A stretch of 64,000 nt of DNA from Chryseobacterium jejuense (GTDB lineage Bacteria > Bacteroidota > Bacteroidia > Flavobacteriales > Weeksellaceae): NCBI RefSeq assembly GCF_900100075.1, contig NZ_FNEG01000002.1, positions 744,001-808,000 of the forward strand. The letters are read 5' to 3'. Shown here piece by piece: positions 16,234 through 24,641 of this stretch. Made by a program: the position numbers and the translations under genes. Below the pieces are notes generated by a model that saw only the letters and a program-made list of their open reading frames with translations, was not told the DNA's origin and searched no databases. Within the stretch, counting starts at the first letter, position 1. Each line of letters starts with the position of its first letter.

Positions 16234-17865
16234 TTAGGAAACAGGGAATGAAAGATTTACCTTCAGTCCTTTTTCAATTTTTGTGTCAAAAGTAATTGTT
16301 CCGTTAATGGTTTCTATGCGGGATGCCGTATTACGCAGTCCATTTTTATAAATAAGATCTCCGGAAATTCCTATTCCATTGTCTTTGTATTGAATATCAA
16401 CCATATTGTTTATTTTTTCAAACTTCACAGCCACATGACTGGCATGGCTGTGTTTTTTCATATTCACCATCAGTTCGCGAATCATTTGGTAAACTTCCTC
16501 TTTAGCTGTAGCAGAAATAGGTTCCCAAATCGCAGAGTTGTTTCCTGCTGTAAAGGTCTTTACGGTTTCACTATTAAAGGAAGCAATAAGTTCTGAAATT
16601 ACTTTGCTGAACTCTTTTTCTTCTCCAACTTTATCATAGGAAATATCCCTTGATTTTTCATATACAAATTCCAGTTCGTCAAGTGCTTTATCCCGGTCAA
16701 AATCTTCTTGGTTTTCAATCTTGGTCATTACCTGGTAAATACCGTTGGCTACAACATCGTGTACTTTTTTGGACATTTTAAGTTCCGTGTTTTTTACTTC
16801 TAGTTCTTTTTCCTGTTTTAGAATTTTTTGCCTTTTTTTATTCCAAAAAAAAGCACCGATTAAAAGTAAGGATAAACCACTTAAGCCTATATTTCTTTTT
16901 AAAAGCTCATTTTCTTTCTTTTCATTTTCTTTTTTTATCTTCTCTACATCAAACCTTATCAAAGCAAATTGATTTTTTGCATTGTTTCTTTCTATCTGTA
17001 GGCTGTCATGAATTTCATTAAATTTCTTGAAATTTATTAAATAATTTTTAGGATCTAAAACGATAAGCCTTTGTAAGGCTTCTGTTTGGTCACTTAGGCT
17101 CTTAATCTCTGTGGCGGTGGATAGTAATTGATTTGCAAAATATAAAGATTTTGCTTTGTCTTTTTCAGCATAGTAATCTGAAAGAGTAGCATAACTGGAA
17201 TTTTCTCCATTAATGTCATTTTTTATTTCTCTTATTGTTAAAGCTTTATGGAATTCAGGTAATGGATTGTAATTTTTATTTTCTAAAAATTTAACTTTAG
17301 CTAGGTTATTTAAAGCCATTGAATAGTTGTTACTATCTTTAGCTAAAATTGCTTTTTTCAAATAAACCTTGGCTGATTGAAGTTTTCCTTGAAGTATTAA
17401 TACATCACTTATATTATTATAATAGACCGATTTATTTTCACTATCATTAGCATATTCTAAAGTCTTTTCATAAAATTCTACTGATTGATCATAATTTTTA
17501 AGATAGGAAGAAGAAATAGCCATATTGTTATAATTAGCCGCAAGAGTGCTTCTTATAGTACTGTCTTTTTCATTTTGTAGTAAATTATTAGCTTCCAAAG
17601 ATGTTTCTATGCTTCCATAAAAGTCTCCTCTACCTGCCTGAATTATTGCCATATTTACAAATGATTTGGCTGCTCCTAATGAATCATTTGATTTTAAATA
17701 ATCGTTTTTAGCTAAGTTGTAGTAATTGAATGCTGAATCAATAATATTAGCCTTTCTAAAACTTTTGGCTTTTTCATAGAAAAAATTATTCTTTGAAAGC
17801 ACATTTTTCTTGCATGAGGAAAAAAAAAATAGAATTATCAATAAAAGTAATGAAAAGTTTTTCAT
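16234..17865 (-). CDS. TPR sensor histidine kinase, HisKA_3/NarX-DesK type
   Basis: A 543-residue sensor kinase. The N-terminus is a signal with a possible lipobox (FSSC, Cys18). Residues 25-300 form tetratricopeptide repeats, presumably in the periplasm. One membrane helix at about 326-342 and a short coiled coil lead to a HisKA_3 dimerisation domain with the phospho-acceptor His in KKVHDVVANG. The ATPase domain has the N box (RELMVNMKKHSHA), DNGIG and NGLRNTASRIE. TPR kinases of this build are common in Bacteroidota; the ligand is unknown. The paired regulator starts 10 bp downstream. Confidence 0.88.
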   Translation of the reverse strand: MKNFSLLLLIILFFFSSCKKNVLSKNNFFYEKAKSFRKANIIDSAFNYYNLAKNDYLKSNDSLGAAKSFVNMAIIQAGRGDFYGSIETSLEANNLLQNEKDSTIRSTLAANYNNMAISSSYLKNYDQSVEFYEKTLEYANDSENKSVYYNNISDVLILQGKLQSAKVYLKKAILAKDSNNYSMALNNLAKVKFLENKNYNPLPEFHKALTIREIKNDINGENSSYATLSDYYAEKDKAKSLYFANQLLSTATEIKSLSDQTEALQRLIVLDPKNYLINFKKFNEIHDSLQIERNNAKNQFALIRFDVEKIKKENEKKENELLKRNIGLSGLSLLLIGAFFWNKKRQKILKQEKELEVKNTELKMSKKVHDVVANGIYQVMTKIENQEDFDRDKALDELEFVYEKSRDISYDKVGEEKEFSKVISELIASFNSETVKTFTAGNNSAIWEPISATAKEEVYQMIRELMVNMKKHSHASHVAVKFEKINNMVDIQYKDNGIGISGDLIYKNGLRNTASRIETINGTITFDTKIEKGLKVNLSFPVS

Positions 17866-17889
17866 GGTTCGGGTTTATTGCAAAATACT

Positions 17890-17922
17890 AAAAAAGACAG
17901 ATTTATGCAATCTGTCTTTTTT
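17890..17922 (-). terminator. Terminator after the small secreted-peptide gene
   Basis: AAAAAAGACAGAT (17890-17902) pairs with ATCTGTCTTTTTT (17910-17922) around a 7-base loop. It lies between the small peptide gene (stop at 17948) and the kinase start (17865), so the two are probably separate transcripts or the kinase is read by partial readthrough. Confidence 0.88.
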
Positions 17923-17947
17923 GTTATATAACAAGATATTAAATATC

Positions 17948-18142
17948 TTAAGGTTTTGGAGCTGGAGGGGGTGTTTGCCCTGTATTTCCAGTAATTGGAC
18001 CCCCATCATCCATACCTTGTTCAGGTTCTGAATAGGTTACTACTATATCAGGTGTTTGATTGTTATCAGATGTTGTGTGGGTATTATTATTTGGGAATGC
18101 TAAACCAAGTAGCATTAAAATAAACTGTATCATTTTTTTCAA
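17948..18142 (-). CDS. Small secreted proline-rich peptide
   Basis: A 64-residue product: a hydrophobic signal (about residues 4-16), then a polar Asn/Thr-rich stretch and a tail ending GQTPPPAPKP. The TTG at 18142 gives the basic MKKM start; an ATG at 18133 would remove only three residues. I see no known domain. Small Pro-rich secreted products encoded near TPR kinases are frequent in Chryseobacterium by my recollection. A strong terminator follows, which supports a real transcript. Whether the kinase senses it is a guess. Confidence 0.55.
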   Translation of the reverse strand: MKKMIQFILMLLGLAFPNNNTHTTSDNNQTPDIVVTYSEPEQGMDDGGPITGNTGQTPPPAPKP

Positions 18143-18510
18143 AAAATTTATTGTTAAAGCATTGGTGTTCTTTCCTGCGAAACAGATCGCAGACAGTGTT
18201 ACACGATTAAAAAAATTGAAGCGCTTCTAAATTTTTTGGGAAGTGAACCTTCAAAAACGGAGGAGAAACATCTGCTTCCCAACCCGGAGTTTTCCTCCGT
18301 TTTATCTGGTGATTTTGAAATCAGTTTTGTGAATTTTGATTATATTTTTTATTTCTCACTGATCTCTGATGCAAAGATGCAACGGAGAATAGGGCGAGGG
18401 TGAGAAAGTTATTGGAAAGTTATTGGAAACTTTATTTATTTGATTGTTACGGTTTTCCGTATTTTTATTCTTTGCTTTTTTTTTACTTTCAAGCCATAAT
18501 ATTTACAGTT
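18143..18510. other. Gene-free region of 368 bp between divergent genes
   Basis: No convincing coding frame. Contents seen: an 11-bp stem AAAACGGAGGA / TCCTCCGTTTT with a 28-base loop (18254-18303), a GAAGCGCTTC palindrome near 18219, a perfect tandem 11-bp repeat AAAGTTATTGG (18405-18415 and 18416-18426), and the TACGG box copy 3 near 18447-18462. It must also hold the promoter of the small secreted peptide, which I could not place. Confidence 0.6.
18447..18462 (+). promoter_or_regulatory. TACGG-N4-CCGTA palindrome, copy 3 (membrane protein gene)
   Basis: TTACGGTTTTCCGTAT on the plus strand, with core 18448-18461 identical to copy 1. The position 22 bp downstream of the core holds TACTTTCA (18484-18491), a degenerate TAnnTTTG, 19 bp before the ATG at 18511. 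Confidence 0.68.
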
Positions 18511-19311
18511 ATGTCTAAATTTTTACCACAGAAAAAAAAGCTATTGGAGGAAGTTTATGAAAAAGCTAAAAATGAAGCTATAGAGACTTCATTTAATGGA
18601 ATAGCCAAGCATCTTGAAAGATCCTTAAAAGATGACTATAGTGTTAATCTAACTTATAAGTCTTTCGAAACTTATTATCAAACAATAGTTGAAAAAGAAA
18701 AAGATTACAATATTAAAAGGGCAATTCTTGATGATCTGTGTAAATATATTGAGTATGATAATTTTGTAAATTATTGTATGGAATGGAAGACTATTGAATA
18801 TGCTATAAATCATACAGTTTCAAAAATTGTAATTAACATTGTTAATAAGCCTGTAATTAGCTGGTCCTCAGCGGTAAAAAATGGGTTTGGTTTTGTAGAA
18901 TTCACTTTTATATTTCTTCTTCTTACTGGGAGTGTTGCCTTTTCTAATAGTAGAAAAGAATCTTTGGATGCAAAAGATATTTGGATGGGTTTATTAGGCG
19001 GTCAATTAGATATTGATAAAAAGTATATGTATTGGAATGGAGAAAGATATATTGCAACAGATAGTGCTAATTTAGGAAGGCAATTTAAAGTTATTGCTAT
19101 GCAAAAGGACGATTTTAAAGATTTAAAGAAAATCACCCAGCCAGACACTCTTACTATTGAAAATGCTATGGGTAAAGTATGGTATGATAAAAGTGATAAT
19201 AAGGTTGAATTCTTTACGAGTTTTGGAAAGCATCCTAAAAATGAAAAGGCATTAAAAGATGTATCTGAAAGAATATTAGAAAATTATGCAGGAGAAAATG
19301 CTGAACCATAA
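18511..19311 (+). CDS. Single-pass membrane protein of unknown function
   Basis: A 266-residue protein starting at ATG 18511 (MSKFLPQKKK). An open frame reaches back to 18400 but would run through the box and promoter region, so the downstream start is chosen. Residues 1-120 are a soluble helical part rich in Lys, Glu and Tyr. One hydrophobic helix lies at about 133-152 (FVEFTFIFLLLTGSVAFS). The C-terminal 110 residues are soluble, with aromatic motifs such as KYMYWNGERYIATD. I recognise no family. It diverges from the kinase locus but shares its TACGG box. Confidence 0.7.
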   Translation: MSKFLPQKKKLLEEVYEKAKNEAIETSFNGIAKHLERSLKDDYSVNLTYKSFETYYQTIVEKEKDYNIKRAILDDLCKYIEYDNFVNYCMEWKTIEYAINHTVSKIVINIVNKPVISWSSAVKNGFGFVEFTFIFLLLTGSVAFSNSRKESLDAKDIWMGLLGGQLDIDKKYMYWNGERYIATDSANLGRQFKVIAMQKDDFKDLKKITQPDTLTIENAMGKVWYDKSDNKVEFFTSFGKHPKNEKALKDVSERILENYAGENAEP

Positions 19312-19362
19312 GAATATATTTATCTAAATAATTTTTAGTTCAGTTAGAACAATTTTTTCCAC

Positions 19363-19388
19363 AAAAAAAGCGAAGATTTCTCTCCGCT
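19363..19388 (-). terminator. Terminator of msrA
   Basis: On the minus strand AGCGGAGA, loop GAAA, TCTTCGCT (one G-T wobble) is followed by seven T. It lies 5 bp after the msrA stop. Confidence 0.8.
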
Positions 19389-19393
19389 CTATA

Positions 19394-19948
19394 TTACTCT
19401 GCATTCAGCATTCCCAGTTCTCCAAAATACTTTTTAAACTTCTGGATCTTAGGACCTACCACAGCACTACAGTATGGCTGAGTAGGGTTTTCATTATAAT
19501 AACCCTGGTGGTATTGTTCTGCCGGCCAGAATTTTTCAAATGGCGCCAGTTCAGTTACGTAAGTTCCAGCCCATCTTCCGGATTCCTGAGAAACTTTAAT
19601 GGCTTCCTGAGCTTTTGCCTTTTCTGCCTCATCTTTATAATAAATAACAGAACGGTATTGAGTTCCGATGTCATTTCCCTGTCTGTTAAGCTGAGTAGGA
19701 TCGTGTAAGAAGAAGAAAACATCCATTAGTTGTTCGTAGGAAATTATGGAAGGATTGTAAGTGATCTGTACTACTTCTGCATGGCCTGTTTCGCCGGTAC
19801 AAACTTCCTGATACGTTGGGTTGTCTTTGTGCCCACCGGAATATCCTGATAGGGCAGATTCAACACCTTTTAACAAATTGAAACAGCTTTCTACACACCA
19901 GAAACATCCGCCACCGAAAACGATGGTTTCTAAATTATTGTTATCCAT
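19394..19948 (-). CDS. msrA: Peptide methionine sulfoxide reductase MsrA
   Basis: MsrA reduces methionine-S-sulfoxide in proteins. The 184-residue enzyme has the catalytic motif GGCFWCVE with nucleophilic Cys15, the conserved GYSGGHKDNPTYQEVC segment near residues 36-51, the substrate-pocket FFFLHDPTQLNRQGND block, and a C-terminal Cys in TQPYCSAV that may resolve the disulfide. No signal peptide, so it acts in the cytoplasm. It is flanked by its own terminator and is probably monocistronic. Confidence 0.95.
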   Translation of the reverse strand: MDNNNLETIVFGGGCFWCVESCFNLLKGVESALSGYSGGHKDNPTYQEVCTGETGHAEVVQITYNPSIISYEQLMDVFFFLHDPTQLNRQGNDIGTQYRSVIYYKDEAEKAKAQEAIKVSQESGRWAGTYVTELAPFEKFWPAEQYHQGYYNENPTQPYCSAVVGPKIQKFKKYFGELGMLNAE

Positions 19949-20167
19949 TTTTTGGTAATTATATTGTTTTAATACATTTCTTTTGTCCTCGAAAGGCTAC
20001 GAAAAATGCTAATCAAAAGTAAGAAAAACTTCATGGATTTTGATACGGATCTGATGAATTGTTTTCATAGATAATGCTAATAATAAAAGTAAGTAGGGGC
20101 CTGTATAAAAGAGCTGTATTTTAAGACACACATGCGCTAATATATTTATTCGTTAATACGTGGCAAA

Positions 20168-20198
20168 CAAAAAAGCGATCTCACCATGAGATCGCTTT
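20168..20198 (-). terminator. Terminator of the ROK kinase gene
   Basis: AAAGCGATCTCA (20173-20184) pairs with TGAGATCGCTTT (20187-20198) around a short loop; on the minus strand a T run follows. It lies about 20 bp after the kinase stop. Confidence 0.88.
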
Positions 20199-20218
20199 AA
20201 ATATTATAAGTGTATCAG

Positions 20219-21187
20219 TTACTTTTCCCAAACCAAAGCACTTGCCCCAAGAATGGCAGCATCCGCCTCGTCCAGTTCACTGAATACTAATTTTACCTTA
20301 TTTCTAAAGATTGGAAGCAGATTCCTTTCCATATGAAGTTTAGCTGGTTTTAAAATAAAGTCTCCGGCTTTGATGACTCCACCAAATAAAAGGATTGCTT
20401 GTGGTGAAGAAAACATTACGAAATTGGCTAATGCTTCACCCAGCTTTTGTCCTGTATATCTGAAAACTTCAATAGCAATTGGATCTTCTTTTATTGCACA
20501 TTCATAGACTGTTTTAGAATTGATCTCGTCTTCAGGATATTGGTTCAGCATAGACTCCGGGAACTCCGCTCTCATTTTTTTAGCTGTGATGGTAATTCCT
20601 GTTGCAGAAGCATAGGCTTCCAGGCTTCCCTCAGATCCAGTGCTCCAGTGCTTTCTTCCACCTGGCTTTACAATAGTATGTCCCAATTCTCCGGCAAAAC
20701 CATCATGTCCGTAGATTAGGCTCCCGTTAGAGATAATTCCGCTTCCTACTCCTGTTCCCAGGGTAATCATGATGAAATCTTTCATTCCGCGTGCTGCTCC
20801 GAAAAGCATCTCACCCAATGCTGCAGCATTGGCATCATTGGTTACTGTGCAAGGCAAATTGAATTTTGCGGTCATCAGTTCAGTAAAAGGAATGACCCCT
20901 TTCCATGGTAGGTTAGGTGCTAATTCAATTGTTCCTTTATAATAGTTTGCGTTGGGTGCTCCTACACCAATTCCGTCAAAGTGCTTCTCTGAACCATGTT
21001 TTTCCATTAAAGGATATACGTGTTCATACAAAGCATCGATGAAATCTTCTACTTTATCATAAGCATCGGTTTTAAGACTTCCTTTATCCAGAACTTCCCC
21101 GCGGTGGTTTACAATTCCGAACTTGGTATTGGTTCCGCCGATGTCAACTCCAAGGGCAACCTGTTTTGATAAATCTATTAATGACAT
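20219..21187 (-). CDS. glk: ROK family glucokinase-like sugar kinase lacking the zinc cysteines
   Basis: A 322-residue ROK protein. It has the phosphate loop VDIGGTNTKFG near residue 15, GVGAPN near 88, the catalytic NDANAAALGE near 132 and the GELGHTIV segment with the conserved His near 183. The usual ROK zinc motif CxCGxxGCxE reads WSTGSEGSLE here, so all three Cys ligands are replaced while Gly and Glu remain. Phosphorylation of glucose or another hexose is the likely role; N-acetylmannosamine or allose kinase cannot be excluded. It is preceded by the iron-uptake operon on the same strand. Confidence 0.82.
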   Translation of the reverse strand: MSLIDLSKQVALGVDIGGTNTKFGIVNHRGEVLDKGSLKTDAYDKVEDFIDALYEHVYPLMEKHGSEKHFDGIGVGAPNANYYKGTIELAPNLPWKGVIPFTELMTAKFNLPCTVTNDANAAALGEMLFGAARGMKDFIMITLGTGVGSGIISNGSLIYGHDGFAGELGHTIVKPGGRKHWSTGSEGSLEAYASATGITITAKKMRAEFPESMLNQYPEDEINSKTVYECAIKEDPIAIEVFRYTGQKLGEALANFVMFSSPQAILLFGGVIKAGDFILKPAKLHMERNLLPIFRNKVKLVFSELDEADAAILGASALVWEK

Positions 21188-21266
21188 TTCTATTATTAAA
21201 TTCTAGGGGCTAAAATTATAAAAAAGATTGTATTAATAGCTTATTAACCTTGTATTATTTAAAAGA

Positions 21267-22478
21267 TTAAGCTGTTTTTACCGGTTTTTTCTTTCTTCGC
21301 CCCCACCAGATCATAAATCCAGTTACCGGAAGAGAAGCGCAGATAAGGCTCACAATAAAAGCGATAATCTTTGTAGGAAGGCCTAAAATAGCACCTACGT
21401 GGATATCATAATTGGCACTTACAACCTTTTCTCCAAAGTTTTTATCCTTTGGATCATGGGTATGTAGCAAATCTCCTGAGTTTTCATCAAAAATAAGGCT
21501 GCTGCTTTTGTGATATGAGTAAGTAAGATGTTTAACATATACTTCAAAATTAGGATGCTCATGGTCATCCATATGCTCATGTCCAAGATCTATTGCAAAA
21601 CCATAAGACTCAGGGTATTTTTCTTTAACGGTATTGATAATTTTATCCAGAGTATTTTCAGTTCTCATCTCGATGGGAGCTTTTGTTTTAATGTGGGAGA
21701 AATCAGGATACACGGTTTCTCCTCCGGAAAACACTACATAAATCATCGCCTGAACTACAAAGAATGCATAAAACAAACCTGTTATCGAGAAGATAAGGGC
21801 AAAGATTGAAGCATAGAACCCTAATACATTGTGAAGGTCGTAGTTTTTTCTTTTCCAGCTCTTTATATTTTTCCACTTGAATGAGAAACGTTGTTTTCTT
21901 GCTGCTTTGTTTTTAGGCCACCATAAAACAATTCCGGTAATCAGCATGATGATGAAGATAATTACTGGTATTCCTACCACATACGTTCCCCAATCCTGTT
22001 TCAGAAGATAGCTCCAGTGGATCATTTTAACAATATTGAAGAATCCGTTCTTTTCATCATATACTCTCAGTACTTTTCCTGTGTAAGGATTTACATAGGC
22101 CTGCTTATAGATAGGAAACTCATCAAAATAATTCCAGGCATCCGTATTGTGCTCATACCAGAAGAACATATAGGACATTGTCTTATCCATAGGGACATTA
22201 ACCCAGTGGATCGGGTATTTTTCTTTTACCTGTTCGGCAACTGCTTTTTCCATTACACGAATGGGAAGAATCTGCTTTTGCTCAATATTCTGTTCATGAT
22301 GGTAGATCACATCCTTTCGGGTGTAGTTTTCCACTTCATCCTTAAAAACGTATAATGCTCCGGTAATGGAAATAATAAAGATTAAAAATCCAATACCCAG
22401 CCCAAACCATAAATGGAGCTTTGATGACCATTTTTTAAAGAATCCCGGCTTCTTTTTTTGATGATGATTTTTCTTCAT
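21267..22478 (-). CDS. PepSY-associated membrane protein (paralog A)
   Basis: A 403-residue inner-membrane protein of the PepSY_TM type with four membrane helices: about 20-42, a pair bracketing the central region near 190-240, and a C-terminal one near 370-392. PepSY domains lie in the periplasmic loops. Conserved features include WWPKNK and KRKNYDLHNVLGFYAS, with His residues that could hold heme. Relatives act as ferric-siderophore or ferric reductases beside TonB receptors. This copy has a His-rich insert (GHEHMDDHEHP) absent from its paralog. It ends the minus-strand iron operon. Confidence 0.85.
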   Translation of the reverse strand: MKKNHHQKKKPGFFKKWSSKLHLWFGLGIGFLIFIISITGALYVFKDEVENYTRKDVIYHHEQNIEQKQILPIRVMEKAVAEQVKEKYPIHWVNVPMDKTMSYMFFWYEHNTDAWNYFDEFPIYKQAYVNPYTGKVLRVYDEKNGFFNIVKMIHWSYLLKQDWGTYVVGIPVIIFIIMLITGIVLWWPKNKAARKQRFSFKWKNIKSWKRKNYDLHNVLGFYASIFALIFSITGLFYAFFVVQAMIYVVFSGGETVYPDFSHIKTKAPIEMRTENTLDKIINTVKEKYPESYGFAIDLGHEHMDDHEHPNFEVYVKHLTYSYHKSSSLIFDENSGDLLHTHDPKDKNFGEKVVSANYDIHVGAILGLPTKIIAFIVSLICASLPVTGFMIWWGRRKKKPVKTA

Positions 22479-22529
22479 ATAAGAGTTAAAAGTATCGCAA
22501 AGATAGTCTTTACTTTTTATTTAGATTAA

Positions 22530-24641
22530 TTAAAATTTATATTCAAGAATAAGTGTTCCTCTTGTTCCCGTAGCATTTACAAACTCGCTGTCTCTTGCTG
22601 ACCACCACGCAATTGAAGGTTGATACAGTTTGTTGAAAAAGTTCTCAATTCCTATTGACAGTTTCCAGTTTTTATTGATTTCGCTGCCTAGTTTTAGGTT
22701 AAAGACGGTGTAATCAGGAACAAATCCTTCTCCATAAGTATATTGTTTATTAGCCCCAGGCTCAAATCTGTTCTGTTGAAACGAGTGAAGCATATCAACT
22801 CCAACGAAAACTTCAGGAATAGGTTTTACCTGTAGATAAGCTAGGACCTTAGGGGCAGAGATTCTACTGTTATTGATTTTAGCTGAATAATTTCCGTTAT
22901 CATCCGGAGACGTAATTCCTTCCATCCAGCTATAGCTTCCCCCAAATTGAAGCCATTTAACAGGTGTGAAGTGTAAAAAACCTTCTACACCATAGATAAT
23001 TTCTGGTGCTCTTTTAATAGTCAAAGCTCTGTCTGCACTCTGAACAAAGGTAGCACCTAGTTTTGAAGTACTTACATAAGAGGTTAATTCATAATTCATC
23101 CAGCTGGAAACCTGTCCTGTAGCTCCTAGTTCGTAATTGTTTACGATGATGGGTTTCGTTTCTAGGTTTTTGATGGTTTCAGAGGTTGAGGTTCTCAGTA
23201 TTCTTCCCAATTCATTGATAGAGTAGGCTTGTGAAAAGCTTCCAAAAAGGTTAATGTAAGGCTCAATATTGTAACGTAGTCCGATATTTCCTACTAGTGC
23301 ATTATAGTTTAATTTTCCGCCTGCTACCGGAATACTTGGGGTAAATGTCCCATTGTTTTTAATAACAGAAAGAGTGTTGAAATCATCTACATTTACTTTG
23401 ATGTTTTCATATCGAAGCCCTCCTTTGATGGTTAACTTTTTGAACAGATCAATTTTTGCCAATAAGAAAGGGGCAATATTGGTCATATTCATATTGGGTG
23501 TCCAGAAACGACCGTCTTCCAGCTTCTGTACCGTTTCATCATTCAGAATATCAGTTCCATAGATGATTTCTGCCTGAGAGTTTTGAGTATTCCAAAGCTG
23601 GGTGTCTAAATTGAATCTTGCCCCTGCTTTTTTGGAAAGAACATTAGACTGTCCACCATTGAAAAATGTGTCACTATATCCGTAAACGGTTTTAAAATCC
23701 TGATAATACAGATTCACATTTAATGCGGTTCCGGTGAACAGATTTTTATTATCATAGCTTAGTCTGATATTATGATTCCTTGGTGTTCCTTGTGGTGTGG
23801 TTTCTAGACTTTTTCCCTGCCCTTCACCAATTGTAGGCCTAACGCCATATACACCAGTGTTTAATCCAAGATTAAGATCTGACCTTGATGAATATCCGAT
23901 ATAAGAAGCTTCAACTCTTTGATTTTCATTAATGTCATAGCCTAATTTCAACATTCCGTTGTAGTTATCCATTTTTGCTGTACTGTAGGTAGGGCTTAAA
24001 TAGACTTTATTGGCATCTTTCATATACCCTGTTCTTTCATAGGCTAAGGAAAGGGTATAATCAAACTTATTGATCTTTCCGGATAAAAGCTGGCTGGCTC
24101 TTACTCCTAATGTTCCACCTGAGCGTTGCCCTGTGAAACCAATCTGTGAAATCCCAGAAATATTTTTATTGGTTTTGTTTCCTTTCGTAATATAATTGAT
24201 GATACCACCGTCTGCACCATTTCCATAGATGGATGAAGCTCCTTTAATAACTTCAACTCTTTCAATGGCAGAAGGATCAATAACTCTCAAATCTCTTGCT
24301 CCGTTTCGAAGGGGAGTAGACTGTGGAATTCCATCTATTAAAACTAACACCTGACGTCCTCTTAAGGTTTGCCCGGTATTGGATGTCTGCCCGGAATTGG
24401 TTCCTAAACTCGGAACCGTATACTGCAGGATGCTGGTAATGTCTGAATTGACTGTCAATTGAGACTGGATCTGTTTCTCTCCAACAATGGTAATAGAACT
24501 TGGTACTTCTTTAATATTCTCTTTTTTCCTGGAAGCGGTCATGACAACTTCCTCAACTCTTTGAGCATTTAAAGAATCATTCTTCTGGCCAAAAACGGTT
24601 ATGGTTCCCAGACATGCAGCTGATAAAAGCGCTTTTTTCAT
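22530..24641 (-). CDS. TonB-dependent outer-membrane receptor 1 of the iron operon
   Basis: A 703-residue outer-membrane receptor. I place the start at ATG 24641 (MKKALLSAACLG), because it gives a clean signal peptide; this ATG shares one base with the stop of the preceding PepSY gene. A TonB box-like VEEVVMTASRKKENIKEVP precedes the plug domain (about residues 40-150, with RGRQVLVLIDGIPQ and VEVIKGASSIYGNGADGG). The beta-barrel ends in the OMP signature LEYKF. The plug resembles iron-chelate and heme receptors, but the ligand cannot be fixed. Confidence 0.88.
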   Translation of the reverse strand: MKKALLSAACLGTITVFGQKNDSLNAQRVEEVVMTASRKKENIKEVPSSITIVGEKQIQSQLTVNSDITSILQYTVPSLGTNSGQTSNTGQTLRGRQVLVLIDGIPQSTPLRNGARDLRVIDPSAIERVEVIKGASSIYGNGADGGIINYITKGNKTNKNISGISQIGFTGQRSGGTLGVRASQLLSGKINKFDYTLSLAYERTGYMKDANKVYLSPTYSTAKMDNYNGMLKLGYDINENQRVEASYIGYSSRSDLNLGLNTGVYGVRPTIGEGQGKSLETTPQGTPRNHNIRLSYDNKNLFTGTALNVNLYYQDFKTVYGYSDTFFNGGQSNVLSKKAGARFNLDTQLWNTQNSQAEIIYGTDILNDETVQKLEDGRFWTPNMNMTNIAPFLLAKIDLFKKLTIKGGLRYENIKVNVDDFNTLSVIKNNGTFTPSIPVAGGKLNYNALVGNIGLRYNIEPYINLFGSFSQAYSINELGRILRTSTSETIKNLETKPIIVNNYELGATGQVSSWMNYELTSYVSTSKLGATFVQSADRALTIKRAPEIIYGVEGFLHFTPVKWLQFGGSYSWMEGITSPDDNGNYSAKINNSRISAPKVLAYLQVKPIPEVFVGVDMLHSFQQNRFEPGANKQYTYGEGFVPDYTVFNLKLGSEINKNWKLSIGIENFFNKLYQPSIAWWSARDSEFVNATGTRGTLILEYKF

